DNA from: Niastella sp. OAS944
Lineage (GTDB): Bacteria > Bacteroidota > Bacteroidia > Chitinophagales > Chitinophagaceae
Direction: 5' to 3'
NCBI GenBank assembly: GCA_024809215.1
Contig: JANUBW010000001.1
Coordinates: 1,426,001-1,490,000 of the forward strand
DNA length: 64,000 nt
In this document: positions 54,508 through 63,096 of the stretch, one piece after another
Layout of the letters: each line of letters begins with the position of its first letter
Position numbering within the stretch: the first letter of the stretch is position 1
The notes under the pieces: generated by a model
Told to the model about the DNA's origin: nothing
The model's database searches: none
Seen by the model: the letters and a program-made list of their open reading frames with translations, nothing else
Position numbers and translations under genes: made by a program

Positions 54508-55377
54508 TTAGTGATAGCCGTATTCTTTTAACATAAACTCATTATCGCGCCACTTAGGCCGCACTTTAACAAAGAGTTCGAGAAATACCTTCTGTCCAAG
54601 GAACTTTTCAATATCCTGCCGGGCCTCTGTGCCCAGCTGTCTGATCATTTTTCCACCAACACCCAGCAAAATGCCTTTCTGGGTTTCACGGTTTACGATG
54701 ATGTCGGCGGAAATTTTTATCAGCGATGATTTTTCCTTGAACTCGTTAACTATTACGGTTGTATGATAGGGTATTTCTTCCTGGTATAAATAGAATATCT
54801 TTTCCCGGATCATTTCAGCACAAAAGAAACGGGTGGGCAGGTCGGTCATTTCATCGCCTTCAAAGAAAGGCGGGTTGTTGGGAAGGAATGGTAGAATGGC
54901 ATCTATTAATTCCTTCAGGCCCGTTTTCTTCAGCGCCGATATTCCAACCACAGCTTTACAATAGGACCTGGCCCCAAAGAAGGCGAACACTTCTTTCTTT
55001 TTTGTTTCCGATGCATCATCGAGTTTATTTACAACAATGATGGCGGGAACTTTAAGGCGCAATGCTTCAAAAATGCCGTTCACTTCCTCGAGGTTCTCCT
55101 TTACGTCAACCATTAGTAAAGCAACATCAACATCTTCGAGCGCCTGTTTAACAGCATACATCATTTTTTCCTGGAGCTTATATTTTGGCTCAATGATACC
55201 GGGGGTATCGGAAAATATGATCTGGTATTCAGGTTCGGTTAAAATGCCTTTAATGCGATGCCGGGTAGTTTGCACTTTTGGAGATACAATAGCCAGCTTT
55301 TCGCCCATAAGAGCGTTGAGCAGAGTGCTTTTACCCGCGTTGGGGCGACCAAATATGCTAACAAAACCCGCTTTCAT
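54508..55377 (-). CDS. era: Ribosome-assembly GTPase Era
   Basis: 289 residues. G domain: GRPNAGKSTLLNAL (G1), TTRHRIKGI (G2), FSDTPGI (G3), VNKLD (G4). The KH domain has VGGKMIRQLGTEARQDIEKFLGQKVFLELFVKVRPKWR, which binds the 3' end of 16S rRNA. First gene of the era-der unit and divergent from the tRNA region. Confidence 0.97.
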   Translation of the reverse strand: MKAGFVSIFGRPNAGKSTLLNALMGEKLAIVSPKVQTTRHRIKGILTEPEYQIIFSDTPGIIEPKYKLQEKMMYAVKQALEDVDVALLMVDVKENLEEVNGIFEALRLKVPAIIVVNKLDDASETKKKEVFAFFGARSYCKAVVGISALKKTGLKELIDAILPFLPNNPPFFEGDEMTDLPTRFFCAEMIREKIFYLYQEEIPYHTTVIVNEFKEKSSLIKISADIIVNRETQKGILLGVGGKMIRQLGTEARQDIEKFLGQKVFLELFVKVRPKWRDNEFMLKEYGYH

Positions 55378-55418
55378 TTGCTTCTAAAATATGCGCGAAG
55401 ATAAATTATTAAAATTTG

Positions 55419-55449
55419 TTTGGTGGAATGATTTATATCTTTATCTTTG
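55419..55449 (+). promoter_or_regulatory. Strong promoter of the tRNA-fMet array
   Basis: TTTG at 55419-55422, 19-base spacer, TATCTTTG at 55442-55449, an exact -7 match. Transcription would begin about 55456 and read through the decayed copy into the first tRNA. Confidence 0.7.
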
Positions 55450-55534
55450 CAACCCAATTAACGAAGAAGGTACGGCAAGAAAGTAAGCAAAATTGGAAAG
55501 TTCTTTAGAAAATTGACTTTATAAAATCATTATA

Positions 55535-55597
55535 TCGCGAATAAAAGTGGTAGCTCATTGGGCTCATATCCGCCAGCTGGCGGACGCAAGTTCGAAA
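55535..55597 (+). pseudogene. Decayed initiator tRNA copy with palindrome insert
   Basis: TTATATCGCG ... GTGGTAGCTCATTGGGCTCAT keeps the D-arm and anticodon-side sequence of the intact tRNAs. The stretch AACCCGAAGG is replaced by TCCGCCAGCTGGCGGA (55568-55583), followed by CGCAAGTTCGA of the T-arm. The 3' acceptor is lost. Confidence 0.7.
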
Positions 55598-55651
55598 TGA
55601 TTTTTAAAGTTAAAGGATTTGAGAAAACGCGATTAAGTAAACTCATTATAT

Positions 55652-55723
<72 letters not shown>

Positions 55724-55732
55724 CTTTAAAGA

Positions 55733-55759
55733 GGCTTCTATTTAAGGAAGCCTTTTTTT
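55733..55759 (+). terminator. Terminator of first tRNA-fMet
   Basis: GGCTTC, eight-base loop, GAAGCC and seven T, almost identical to the one after the second tRNA. Confidence 0.85.
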
Positions 55760-55771
55760 ATTTCCTTATTT

Positions 55772-55845
55772 GAACGCAAGTTCGAAACAGTTCTTTAGAA
55801 ACAAAAAACATTATATCGCGAAATAAGTAGCGGTAACAAACTCAT
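55772..55845 (+). pseudogene. Further tRNA-fMet fragments
   Basis: AACGCAAGTTCGAAAC (T-arm like) at 55772-55789, then TTATATCGCGAAATAAGTAGCGGTAACAAACTCAT at 55811-55845, which retains acceptor-flank, D-arm and anticodon fragments. Confidence 0.6.
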
Positions 55846-55847
55846 AT

Positions 55848-55919
<72 letters not shown>

Positions 55920-55928
55920 CTTTGGAAA

Positions 55929-55954
55929 GGCTTCTGTAACAGGAAGCTTTTTTT
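55929..55954 (+). terminator. Terminator of second tRNA-fMet
   Basis: GGCTTC...GAAGC with seven T; a diverged copy of the terminator at 55733. Confidence 0.85.
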
Positions 55955-55968
55955 ATGCCCGTATATAA

Positions 55969-55998
55969 AATAAAATCCCCTGACAAGCTATCAGGGGT
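55969..55998 (-). terminator. Terminator of hicAB
   Basis: On the minus strand CCCCTGATAGCTTGTCAGGGG followed by ATTTTATTTTA. Confidence 0.75.
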
Positions 55999-56032
55999 AT
56001 ACAGAATAATTAAGCCTAACTTCTTCTTTCCT

Positions 56033-56398
56033 TTATCGATGTAGAAACTTATTTATACCTTCCTTATTGACAAGGGCAAAATTAATAGCTGTTTTCACAA
56101 AATCATTTAGGGAAATATTTTGCATGGCGGCATACAAAGCGGCATCCCGATGCACATCAGCACCAACACGAACATTAAAGGTTCCCTTATAAGTTTTATT
56201 AGGCTCCTTCCCTATTTGCTTACAGGTTTCAATATAATCTTCTACAGCCTCCTGAAAAGCTTTTTTTAACTCTTTTACAGAAGAACCTTCAAAGCTTACC
56301 AGATCATCAATACCAAGGATCTTTCCATAAAACACTTCATCTTCTGTACTATATCGAAGAGAAGCTAGATAATCCTTGTATTGTAAGACGTCATTCAT
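56033..56398 (-). CDS. hicB: HicB-family antitoxin
   Basis: 121 residues: a degenerate RNase H-like HicB fold (LRYSTEDEVFYGKILGIDDLVSFEGSSVKELKKAFQEAVEDYIETCKQIGKEP) followed by a ribbon-helix-helix-like C-terminus (GTFNVRVGADVHRDAALYAAMQNISLNDFVKTAI) for DNA binding and autoregulation. It overlaps the hicA stop by 8 bp and is downstream of it, the usual toxin-first order. Confidence 0.9.
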   Translation of the reverse strand: MNDVLQYKDYLASLRYSTEDEVFYGKILGIDDLVSFEGSSVKELKKAFQEAVEDYIETCKQIGKEPNKTYKGTFNVRVGADVHRDAALYAAMQNISLNDFVKTAINFALVNKEGINKFLHR

Positions 56399-56654
56399 CT
56401 TTTATGTAACCTTTATCTTTTAGTTGGGTTATAACTTGCTTAAGAGCATATTCTTTAACAATATTACTCGGATGTGGTTTATGAAGTATGATCACATTTT
56501 TGTTTTCATCGGCAAACTTTCTTCTTGAACCACCAGTCTTACCTTTCTTCAATTCAATGTATCCAAATAAACTCAACAGTTTAATCAATTCCTCCCAAGT
56601 AAAATCCCTGGGTACAGACAATAATCTATGTAATGCTTTAGCTTTTGTTGACAT
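56391..56654 (-). CDS. hicA: HicA-family toxin
   Basis: 87 residues with the dsRNA-binding-like HicA fold: FTWEELIKLLSLFGYIELKKGKTGGSRRKFADENKNVIILHKPHPSNIVKEYALKQV is split here as conserved blocks. The position of the classic catalytic His (GSHxxF) is Arg-Arg (GGSRRKF), while HKPHP is retained, as in a related Bacteroidota clade I remember. Expected to cut mRNA; hicB neutralises it. Confidence 0.88.
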   Translation of the reverse strand: MSTKAKALHRLLSVPRDFTWEELIKLLSLFGYIELKKGKTGGSRRKFADENKNVIILHKPHPSNIVKEYALKQVITQLKDKGYIKDE

Positions 56655-57181
56655 CGATTAAATAGTTTAAATAAGTCTTTAGCTAAAAAGTATCGCATTA
56701 CAAATTACACTTGACCAGGCTGCAGGTAAGGTAGTCGATGTACCAAATAAGACTTACTTAAAACTGCAACTATATTTCAGTTGCAATATATGAATAATTG
56801 ATTAAAAAGCAATAACTTTTTACTTTTTGATCATACCGGCAACAAAAAAACCCGTCCACCTACTGGCAGACAGGTCAATCATCGCCTTTTCCTTTTAAAC
56901 ATCTAAAAGCTCCGGTAACAGCATTGCTCCTTGTCACCTTTCTGGTTTATTACTATGTAGCCTCTGATACTTTTAATGTAGAAGAAATAAAACATCCGCA
57001 AACACCATAGCATAACTGATATTAAATATTTCATTCATCACTTACGTTGCGGTTATCCGTTATGGAAGTTACAATATTTTTAACTCACTGTACTTTTTTA
57101 AGGACATTAATTATAAGACACATAACTTAGCGCCCCTTTTCAAGGGTTTTAAAATAAGGGAATCCTATCTTAATTGCGTAC
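56655..57181. other. 527-bp AT-rich gene-free interval
   Basis: No convincing gene. One minus-strand terminator-like hairpin, CCTGTC...GACGGG followed by seven T, lies at 56847-56878 with no gene upstream of it, so it may end a small RNA or mark a decayed gene. Confidence 0.45.
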
Positions 57182-57445
57182 ATGCGAAAACGTAGAACAG
57201 CACGGAGGCCTGTAGCCCAGGAATTATCTGCTGCCGAAACTGAGAAGATGTTGAACAAAATTGGAAAACTACTGAAGAATAAACGCCAGGACAGAACTAC
57301 ACTGGAAAGCTTTTCGTATGAAATAAATATCTCAAGAAGCGCCATGACCCGTTACGAAGCCGGCGGCGATATGTACCTGAGCACCTTCCTGAAACTTCTT
57401 CACGGATTAGATATAAAACCCGAAGACTTCTTTAAAGACATATAA
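57182..57445 (+). CDS. Small HTH regulator (XRE type)
   Basis: 87 residues. A basic N-terminus (MRKRRTARRPVAQ) precedes a helix-turn-helix at ~40-75: TTLESFSYEINISRSAMTRYEAGGDMYLSTFLKLLHGL, then PEDFFKDI. Likely a DNA-binding regulator; targets unknown. It is not adjacent to hicAB (527 bp), but might control a neighbour. Confidence 0.82.
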   Translation: MRKRRTARRPVAQELSAAETEKMLNKIGKLLKNKRQDRTTLESFSYEINISRSAMTRYEAGGDMYLSTFLKLLHGLDIKPEDFFKDI

Positions 57446-57450
57446 TAAAA

Positions 57451-57476
57451 AAAGCGCCCTGATATTTCAGAGCGCT
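57451..57476 (-). terminator. Terminator of the 57503 gene
   Basis: On the minus strand AGCGCTCTGA, loop, TCAGGGCGCT and seven T. Confidence 0.75.
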
Positions 57477-57502
57477 CTTCCGTATACTTATATTAAACTT
57501 TA

Positions 57503-57907
57503 TTATTTGATCTTGTTCACCTGTGTTTCTTCAACATAAGTGTGGCTTCTGTTAATTGAATACACTTCAGTGCTTCCGTTTTTAGACTTCACAGTTACGT
57601 TCAGTGCAGTATCACCCAACTCTTCTGATTTCAATAAGAACTTTTTATTAATTCCAGCACCTTTGAACTTTTCGCTGTACAACACATTACCATATTCATC
57701 GCGGAATACTACAGTATATTCGTCTTCCATTTTATTTGCCAGGCTCAGTTCAAATACCGGTTGATTCTCTACGTTTCCAATGAATTTCAGTTCGCTCTTG
57801 TTATCACCTTTCTCGCCATCGTTTGCCAGTGAAGTTGTTGAAAAAGCAACTACTAAAGCAAGTGCTGCGATCATCATCTTTCCAAAATTCATCGAATCAG
57901 TTTTCAT
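57503..57907 (-). CDS. Hypothetical exported beta-rich protein
   Basis: 134 residues. Signal peptide (MIAALALVVAFSTTSLA) then a small beta domain with VFELSLANKMEDEYTVVFRDEYGNVLYSEKFKGAGINKKFLLKSEEL, similar in style to periplasmic T9SS-like or Ig-like modules. No family name. Start ATG at 57907; an internal Met (MNFGK) is an alternative. Confidence 0.7.
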   Translation of the reverse strand: MKTDSMNFGKMMIAALALVVAFSTTSLANDGEKGDNKSELKFIGNVENQPVFELSLANKMEDEYTVVFRDEYGNVLYSEKFKGAGINKKFLLKSEELGDTALNVTVKSKNGSTEVYSINRSHTYVEETQVNKIK

Positions 57908-58024
57908 AATTGTATGTTTTATTAGTTTGTTTCCTTTTGTGATACAAACATACTGCGCATTCCTGCCTGGTTAAAACCAACAAATCGCTGTTTTCAGGGT
58001 GCTAAAGGCCCCTATTAAATGTTA

Positions 58025-58047
58025 AAACCCGCCAGCATGGCGGGTTC
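58025..58047 (-). terminator. Terminator of the head-GIN gene
   Basis: AACCCGCCA-tgc-TGGCGGGTT then TTTAAC on the minus strand, about 120 bp past the gene end. Confidence 0.6.
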
Positions 58048-58168
58048 TGTAAAAATTTAGTTATGATCTCCAACCCCAATAAATCACATAAATGTTTTTT
58101 GAACACGTATTCCTAAAACGGTTAAACTAACACCTGTTTATTAGTATTTAACCTATTTATTACGGTTA

Positions 58169-58888
58169 TTACTGTCCTGTTTTAGTAACACTCCCGCCCC
58201 CACTGGCCGATTTATACTTCATAACCGGATTTCCTTTGTACTTCACATCACTACCGCCGCTGGCCATAGCAGCTATCTCTTTTGTTACAGTAATTGATGC
58301 ATCGCTACCGCCACTGGTTTGTACAATAGCATTTTGTGCAATAAGATCATAACCCCTGAAGTCGCTTCCGCCACTGGCCACGATCTTTGCATCTACTACA
58401 TTACCCTTTATTGAAACGTCGCTACCACCGCTCTGTTCAATTGTTAAGACGTTGGCCTTTACGTTTCCTTTAAAATCGCTTCCGCCCGATAATATTATAT
58501 TCAGCTTATCACATTTAAGGGAATCATTTAATATAATGTCCGACCCGCCCGAAGCCTTTAGCTTTGTGATCTCTTTTACCGAGACATAGGCTGTCAGTTT
58601 TTTGAACCTCCAGTTCCAGCCCTGCTCCAGGTAGATCTTCAATTCGCCGTTTTCTACCACGGTCTTTATTCTATCGCGGTGACTTACTTCAGCAGCGCTT
58701 ACCGCCAGCACTTCCTGCCCGCCCTGCGACAAATACAGGTCGATGCCATCAGAAACGGTTATTGCATGAAAACTTTCTACAGGGCGTTTTACCACATTCG
58801 GATCATAGATCACCTTCCCCTGGCCAAGCCCCATGAGGTTGATTAATAACAATATAGAAGTTATAAGGTACCTGAACATACCGCTCAT
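58169..58888 (-). CDS. Head-GIN (DUF2807) exported protein
   Basis: 239 residues. Signal peptide (LITSILLLINLMGLGQ) and repeated short beta-strand units with ASGGSD, SGGSDFKGN, QSGGSDVSIKGN, ASGGSDFRGY, TSGGSDASI, MASGGSDVKYKGN: at least six Gly-Gly-Ser-Asp turns of a right-handed beta-helix, the DUF2807/head-GIN pattern. Probably an envelope adhesin or auto-transport-like protein; ligand unknown. It is divergent from the TPP-controlled receptor. Confidence 0.88.
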   Translation of the reverse strand: MSGMFRYLITSILLLINLMGLGQGKVIYDPNVVKRPVESFHAITVSDGIDLYLSQGGQEVLAVSAAEVSHRDRIKTVVENGELKIYLEQGWNWRFKKLTAYVSVKEITKLKASGGSDIILNDSLKCDKLNIILSGGSDFKGNVKANVLTIEQSGGSDVSIKGNVVDAKIVASGGSDFRGYDLIAQNAIVQTSGGSDASITVTKEIAAMASGGSDVKYKGNPVMKYKSASGGGSVTKTGQ

Positions 58889-58949
58889 TTGTTGGTGAAA
58901 CGGCCCAAGAGGCCAATATGTTACAATATTCTTAAAAAAATAATGTTCG

Positions 58950-58957
58950 TATCTTTG
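58950..58957 (+). promoter_or_regulatory. -7 promoter box of the TPP riboswitch transcript
   Basis: TATCTTTG, exact TAxxTTTG match, 32 bases before riboswitch helix P1; -33 TTG not evident. Confidence 0.6.
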
Positions 58958-58988
58958 CGAGCTCTTTTAAAAAACAGAGAATTTCAGA

Positions 58989-59081
58989 TTCCCGGGGTGC
59001 TTTTACGCCAGAGGCGTTCTTGCTGAGATAATACCCGTAGAACCTGATCAGGGTAATGCCTGCGCAGGGAAGGTAGTTCCG
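58989..59081 (+). promoter_or_regulatory. TPP riboswitch (THI box)
   Basis: P1 TTCCC (58989-58993) with GGGAA (59077-59081), the conserved CTGAGA at 59022 and ACCCGTAGAACCTGATCAGG through AATGCC...GCGCAGGG, all TPP-aptamer hallmarks. It sits 139 bases upstream of a TonB receptor start, so thiamine pyrophosphate should repress that gene. The expression platform is not obvious. Confidence 0.95.
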
Positions 59082-59219
59082 TTATTCGCCTACGCTTCAC
59101 TTTCGCAGCATTTCTCTCAAACCATTTTTTCAAACACACGTGCAACAGCTTAAATGTACTGATAAGCACCATTGCTTTACAGGTACATTTTATGTGGCCA
59201 AAACATTGATGATTTACTC

Positions 59220-61646
59220 ATGAAAAAAATGATTTTGGGGATTTGCTACCTGTTCCTAACTCAATACCTCACTGCTCAAATTAGCGGTAAGGTAACAGAT
59301 GCATCACAAACCCCTATTGCCTCCGCAACCGTTGAGCTTAGCAACGGCCTTTCGACATTGACCACAGAAAGTGGGTCCTTCGAATTCAAAAAAGTAAAAC
59401 CAGGCAACTACACCCTGCAGGTTACTTCTGTAGGTTACCAGTCGGCCAACCAGCAGGTATCAACCGGTTCGCCCATTGACATTAAACTCCAACGTCTGAA
59501 CCTGTTTTTACAGCCGGTGGAAATAAAGGCTACGCGTGCTGATGATAAAGCGCCATTCACAAAAAGCAACCTGTCGAAAAAAGAAATTGAAAAGCTTAAC
59601 CTTGGGCAGGACCTCCCTTTTGTCTTAAACCAAACGCCTTCGGTGATCGTTAATTCCGATGCTGGTAATGGTGTAGGCTACACGGGTATCCGCATCAGGG
59701 GCAGCGATGCCTCCCGCACCAATGTAACTCTTAACGGTATTCCGTTCAACGATGCAGAATCGCAGGGGACGTTCTTTGTTAACCTGCCCGATTTTACTTC
59801 ATCAGTAAACAGTATACAGGTTCAACGTGGTGTGGGTACTTCATCAAACGGGGCCAGCGCTTTTGGCGCCACCATTAACTTAAGCACCAATGAAACCAAT
59901 ACCACACCATATGCTGAGGTAAATAATACCTATGGTTCTTTCAATACCTGGAAGCATACAGTAAAAGCCGGTAGCGGACTCATCAACGATCATTTCACCA
60001 TCGATGCCCGTGTATCGAAGATCTCCAGCGATGGATATATCGATCGCGCTACCAGCTCGCTAAAATCATTTTACCTGTCGGGTGCTTATATAAATAAAAA
60101 CACCTCCATAAGACTGAATGTATTCTCTGGCAGCGAAAAAACTTACCAGGCATGGAATGGGATTCCCGAAGCCAAGCTACGTAACGACAAAGACAAACTC
60201 TTAGAACATTATTACAACAACTTAGGCTCCCTGTATTTTACGCCGCAGGATTCAGTTAACCTGTTCAACAGCGATCCACGTAAGTACAATTATTTCACCT
60301 ACGCCAACCAAACCGATAACTATCAGCAGGACCATTACCAGCTGTTCATTAATCACGATTTCAATGGCCGGTGGACAGCCAACACCGCTTTTCACTTAAC
60401 CCGTGGAAAAGGTTATTATGAAGAATTTAAAAATGTTCAGTCATATGCTAATTATGGGTTGAACGATCTGGTGTTTGGTACAGACACCATTCGTGAAACC
60501 GACGCAGTACAACAGCAATGGCTGGATAATTACTTCTACGGTCAAATATTTTCGGTTCAATACAAAGACGACATTAGCCAACTGATCATTGGCGGTGGCT
60601 GGAACCGCTATGATGGCAAGCACTATGGTAATGTAATTTGGGCTGCCCAGGGCGGTGTACCCTTTGGGCACCGTTGGTATTATAATGAAGCCTACAAAAC
60701 TGATATCAATGCCTATGCAAAATACCAGGTAACCTTATTGAGCAACCTGCGCGCCTTTGCCGATCTGCAATACCGCCGCGTGTTGTATAATATCGGTGGT
60801 TTTAAAAACAACCCCGATCTGCTGCGTCGCAACACCTACGATTTTGTTAACCCTAAAATAGGCATCTCTTATTCAAAAGGCAATTATCTCGCATACGCGT
60901 CCTATTCTATAGGAAGAAAAGAACCCAATCGCGATGATTTTGAAGCCGGCGCCGATCAGCAACCGAAGCCGGAAAAAATGCATGATATTGAACTGGGTGC
61001 CGAACAAAAAACAAAAACCTACAACTGGGGCATTACCTTATATTCTATGTTATATAAAGACCAACTGGTGCTTACCGGTAAGATCAATGACGTAGGTTCG
61101 TATACCCGCAGCAACGTACCCAACAGTTATCGTATGGGAGTAGAATTACAGGGTGGTTTACACATCACCAACTGGTTCAATGTGGCAGCCAATGTTACCA
61201 TAAGTGAAAATAAGGTCAAGGATTTTACTGAGTATTACGATGATTATGATAACGGCGGACAAAAAGCCATTCCGCATGGCAATACCGACATTGCTTTTTC
61301 GCCTGCTGTAATTGGCTCAGGTATTTTAAACCTGATACCTGTAAATAATCTTGAGATCAGCTTACTTGGTAAATATGCAAGCCGTCAATACCTTGATAAT
61401 ACAAGCAATAAAGCACGCAGCCTCGATCCCTATTATGTTCAGGATGCACGTGCCAGCTATACCCTGCGCCGCGTGTTGTTCAAAGAGATCGTTCTTATTG
61501 GCCAGGTTAATAACGTTTTCAACAAAAAGTATACGCCCAATGGTTATACATATTCTTACCAATACGGTAATAATGTGATCACTGAAAACTTTTACTATCC
61601 CATGGCCGGCACCAATTTTATGGTGGGGCTGAATGTGAAGTTGTAA
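59220..61646 (+). CDS. TPP-regulated TonB-dependent outer-membrane receptor
   Basis: 808 residues from ATG at 59220 (signal MKKMILGICYLFLTQYLTAQ). A carboxypeptidase-regulatory-like domain (ISGKVTDASQTPIASATVELSNG) precedes the plug (LPFVLNQTPSVIVNSDAGNGVGYTGIRIRGSDASRTNVTLNGIPFNDAESQG) and a 22-strand-type barrel ending MVGLNVKL. Its riboswitch makes thiamine or a thiamine precursor the likely ligand, as described for some Bacteroidota receptors. No inner-membrane transporter is adjacent. Confidence 0.92.
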   Translation: MKKMILGICYLFLTQYLTAQISGKVTDASQTPIASATVELSNGLSTLTTESGSFEFKKVKPGNYTLQVTSVGYQSANQQVSTGSPIDIKLQRLNLFLQPVEIKATRADDKAPFTKSNLSKKEIEKLNLGQDLPFVLNQTPSVIVNSDAGNGVGYTGIRIRGSDASRTNVTLNGIPFNDAESQGTFFVNLPDFTSSVNSIQVQRGVGTSSNGASAFGATINLSTNETNTTPYAEVNNTYGSFNTWKHTVKAGSGLINDHFTIDARVSKISSDGYIDRATSSLKSFYLSGAYINKNTSIRLNVFSGSEKTYQAWNGIPEAKLRNDKDKLLEHYYNNLGSLYFTPQDSVNLFNSDPRKYNYFTYANQTDNYQQDHYQLFINHDFNGRWTANTAFHLTRGKGYYEEFKNVQSYANYGLNDLVFGTDTIRETDAVQQQWLDNYFYGQIFSVQYKDDISQLIIGGGWNRYDGKHYGNVIWAAQGGVPFGHRWYYNEAYKTDINAYAKYQVTLLSNLRAFADLQYRRVLYNIGGFKNNPDLLRRNTYDFVNPKIGISYSKGNYLAYASYSIGRKEPNRDDFEAGADQQPKPEKMHDIELGAEQKTKTYNWGITLYSMLYKDQLVLTGKINDVGSYTRSNVPNSYRMGVELQGGLHITNWFNVAANVTISENKVKDFTEYYDDYDNGGQKAIPHGNTDIAFSPAVIGSGILNLIPVNNLEISLLGKYASRQYLDNTSNKARSLDPYYVQDARASYTLRRVLFKEIVLIGQVNNVFNKKYTPNGYTYSYQYGNNVITENFYYPMAGTNFMVGLNVKL

Positions 61647-61684
61647 ATCAACAGGCTATGGGCAATAGACAATTGGCAAATAAA

Positions 61685-61712
61685 AAAGGATCGCGTTGCG
61701 ATCCTTTTTTAT
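61685..61712. terminator. Bidirectional terminator
   Basis: AAAAAAGGATCGC-gtt-GCGATCCTTTTTT between the convergent receptor and PASTA genes. Confidence 0.92.
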
Positions 61713-61735
61713 TATAAGCTATTTAGATAGTTCCT

Positions 61736-62533
61736 TTACGGTTTGGCTACGCTATCAGTCTTTATAAGAGAGGGCTTTTCGGCCTGCACCCATACATCTA
61801 TCACCTGGCCCTGGCGTAACTTATTTACATTACCAGATGAAGTTAAATGGGGCACCGATTGCCGGTACACAAACAGGTTAGGATCAGTAGAACCTTCCGG
61901 CAGAATAAGACCACTGTTAAACCCATTCGATTCAATAATCACTTTTGCTTCACCGAGAGTAAGTCCAACCAGGTCTGGTACTTCCAGTTCTTCAGTACCG
62001 GTACCCTGTCCTATTACCAATGTAATACCGCTTCCCATTTGTATTTTGGTGCCGGGCTTAATAGTTTGTCCTTTATATTTTTGCTCAAGTACAGCACCGG
62101 AAACGTTAGGCACATAAATAGTATCTTCAATTTTTAGCTTTTGCTGTTGCAAAGTGATCTGCGCACTGCGAAAGCTCATACCAACAAGATTAGGCATGTC
62201 AATATCGGGCGCCGCATCGCGGTTGATGATCAAATAAACCGTACGGTTCATCTTAACCTTTGAATCGGCATTGGGAAACTGCTTTACCACCGATAACAAG
62301 GCTGCCGTATCAACATAAACAGTATCCTGTATCTCCACTTCAAAGCCCTGCGCCTCCAGTACCTTTTTGGCTTCTTCAAACGATTTGCCGGTTACTGATG
62401 GCACTGCCAGCGACTTATCGTGCCGGGTGATAAAACTTAACGACTGAAAGAAAATGAAAAACAATACGAATAAAATGCCAATACCCAACAGGATATTAGC
62501 CCAAAGTGGTCTTCCGGTTATGAATTTAAACAC
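61736..62533 (-). CDS. PASTA-domain membrane protein 2
   Basis: 265 residues, one N-terminal membrane helix (ANILLGIGILFVLFFIFFQ) and three PASTA-like repeats (SLAVPSVTGKSFEEAKKVLEAQGF; IDMPNLVGMSFRSAQITLQQQKL; LEVPDLVGLTLGEAKVIIESNGF). No kinase domain. PASTA modules bind peptidoglycan fragments. It starts with GTG at 62533. Paralogue of 63097-63900, separated from it by a rhodanese gene. Confidence 0.88.
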   Translation of the reverse strand: MFKFITGRPLWANILLGIGILFVLFFIFFQSLSFITRHDKSLAVPSVTGKSFEEAKKVLEAQGFEVEIQDTVYVDTAALLSVVKQFPNADSKVKMNRTVYLIINRDAAPDIDMPNLVGMSFRSAQITLQQQKLKIEDTIYVPNVSGAVLEQKYKGQTIKPGTKIQMGSGITLVIGQGTGTEELEVPDLVGLTLGEAKVIIESNGFNSGLILPEGSTDPNLFVYRQSVPHLTSSGNVNKLRQGQVIDVWVQAEKPSLIKTDSVAKP

Positions 62534-62575
62534 AGGTACTATTTGAGTTTTGATAAATCAAGGATACAGATCTAC

Positions 62576-62693
62576 AAGGCTAGTGTTAGTGGTAAATGGC
62601 TAGTGGGGCTTATAATTAATACTCACGACTGGCTTCGGACTTCATGAATTTCCTGTATTTCCTACTAGCCACTCTCTACTCACCACTCGCCTT
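62576..62693. repeat. Imperfect inverted repeat (GGCTAGTGG / CCACTAGCC type)
   Basis: Left arm 62576-62608 (AAGGCTAGTGTTAGTGGTAA and on) and right arm 62661-62693 (CCTACTAGCCACTCTCTACT and on), spacer of 52 bases. Related to the element at 48728. Confidence 0.75.
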
Positions 62694-62744
62694 TTCTACT
62701 TACTACCCGGCTTCACCTACTTCCTACCTCATATTCTTTTGTTC

Positions 62745-62771
62745 TTCCAACTAGTCAACTTGTTAACTCTA
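62745..62771 (-). repeat. Octamer family A array at rhodanese stop
   Basis: From the rhodanese TAG: AGTTAACAAG, TTGACTAG, TTGGAAG. Confidence 0.75.
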
Positions 62772-63077
62772 CTGCCCATACTTCTGCAGCCACGCCAGCA
62801 TACCACCACTCAGGTTTTTGGTATTGGCAAACCCAAGTGTATCTAAGATCATAGCGGCCTGTCCGCTACGGTTGCCACTGCGGCAATAAACGATCACTTC
62901 TTCATTCTTCAGGTTCTCTAACTCATCAACCTGCATCATTTGCACCTGGCCCAACGGAATATGCACACCGCCAATATTAAATTCGGCGCGCTCATGGGGT
63001 TCACGTACATCAACCAGGTTCAATTGTTCGCCTCTGTCAAGACGCTCTTTTACTTCTTCAGGAGTTATGTTTTGCAT
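62769..63077 (-). CDS. Single-domain rhodanese
   Basis: 102 residues. LVDVREPHERAEFNIGGVHIPLGQV and the active-site loop VIVYCRSGNRSGQAA with catalytic Cys, then GGMLAWLQKYG. Likely sulfurtransferase or sulfur carrier; no signal peptide. It lies between two PASTA genes, 19 bp after the upstream one. Confidence 0.93.
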   Translation of the reverse strand: MQNITPEEVKERLDRGEQLNLVDVREPHERAEFNIGGVHIPLGQVQMMQVDELENLKNEEVIVYCRSGNRSGQAAMILDTLGFANTKNLSGGMLAWLQKYGQ

Positions 63078-63096
63078 AAATGCTATTTAAGTTATT

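Noticed and set aside
57127-57345. Minus-strand frame overlapping the HTH gene
   Set aside because: Antisense shadow of a gene with a recognisable HTH.
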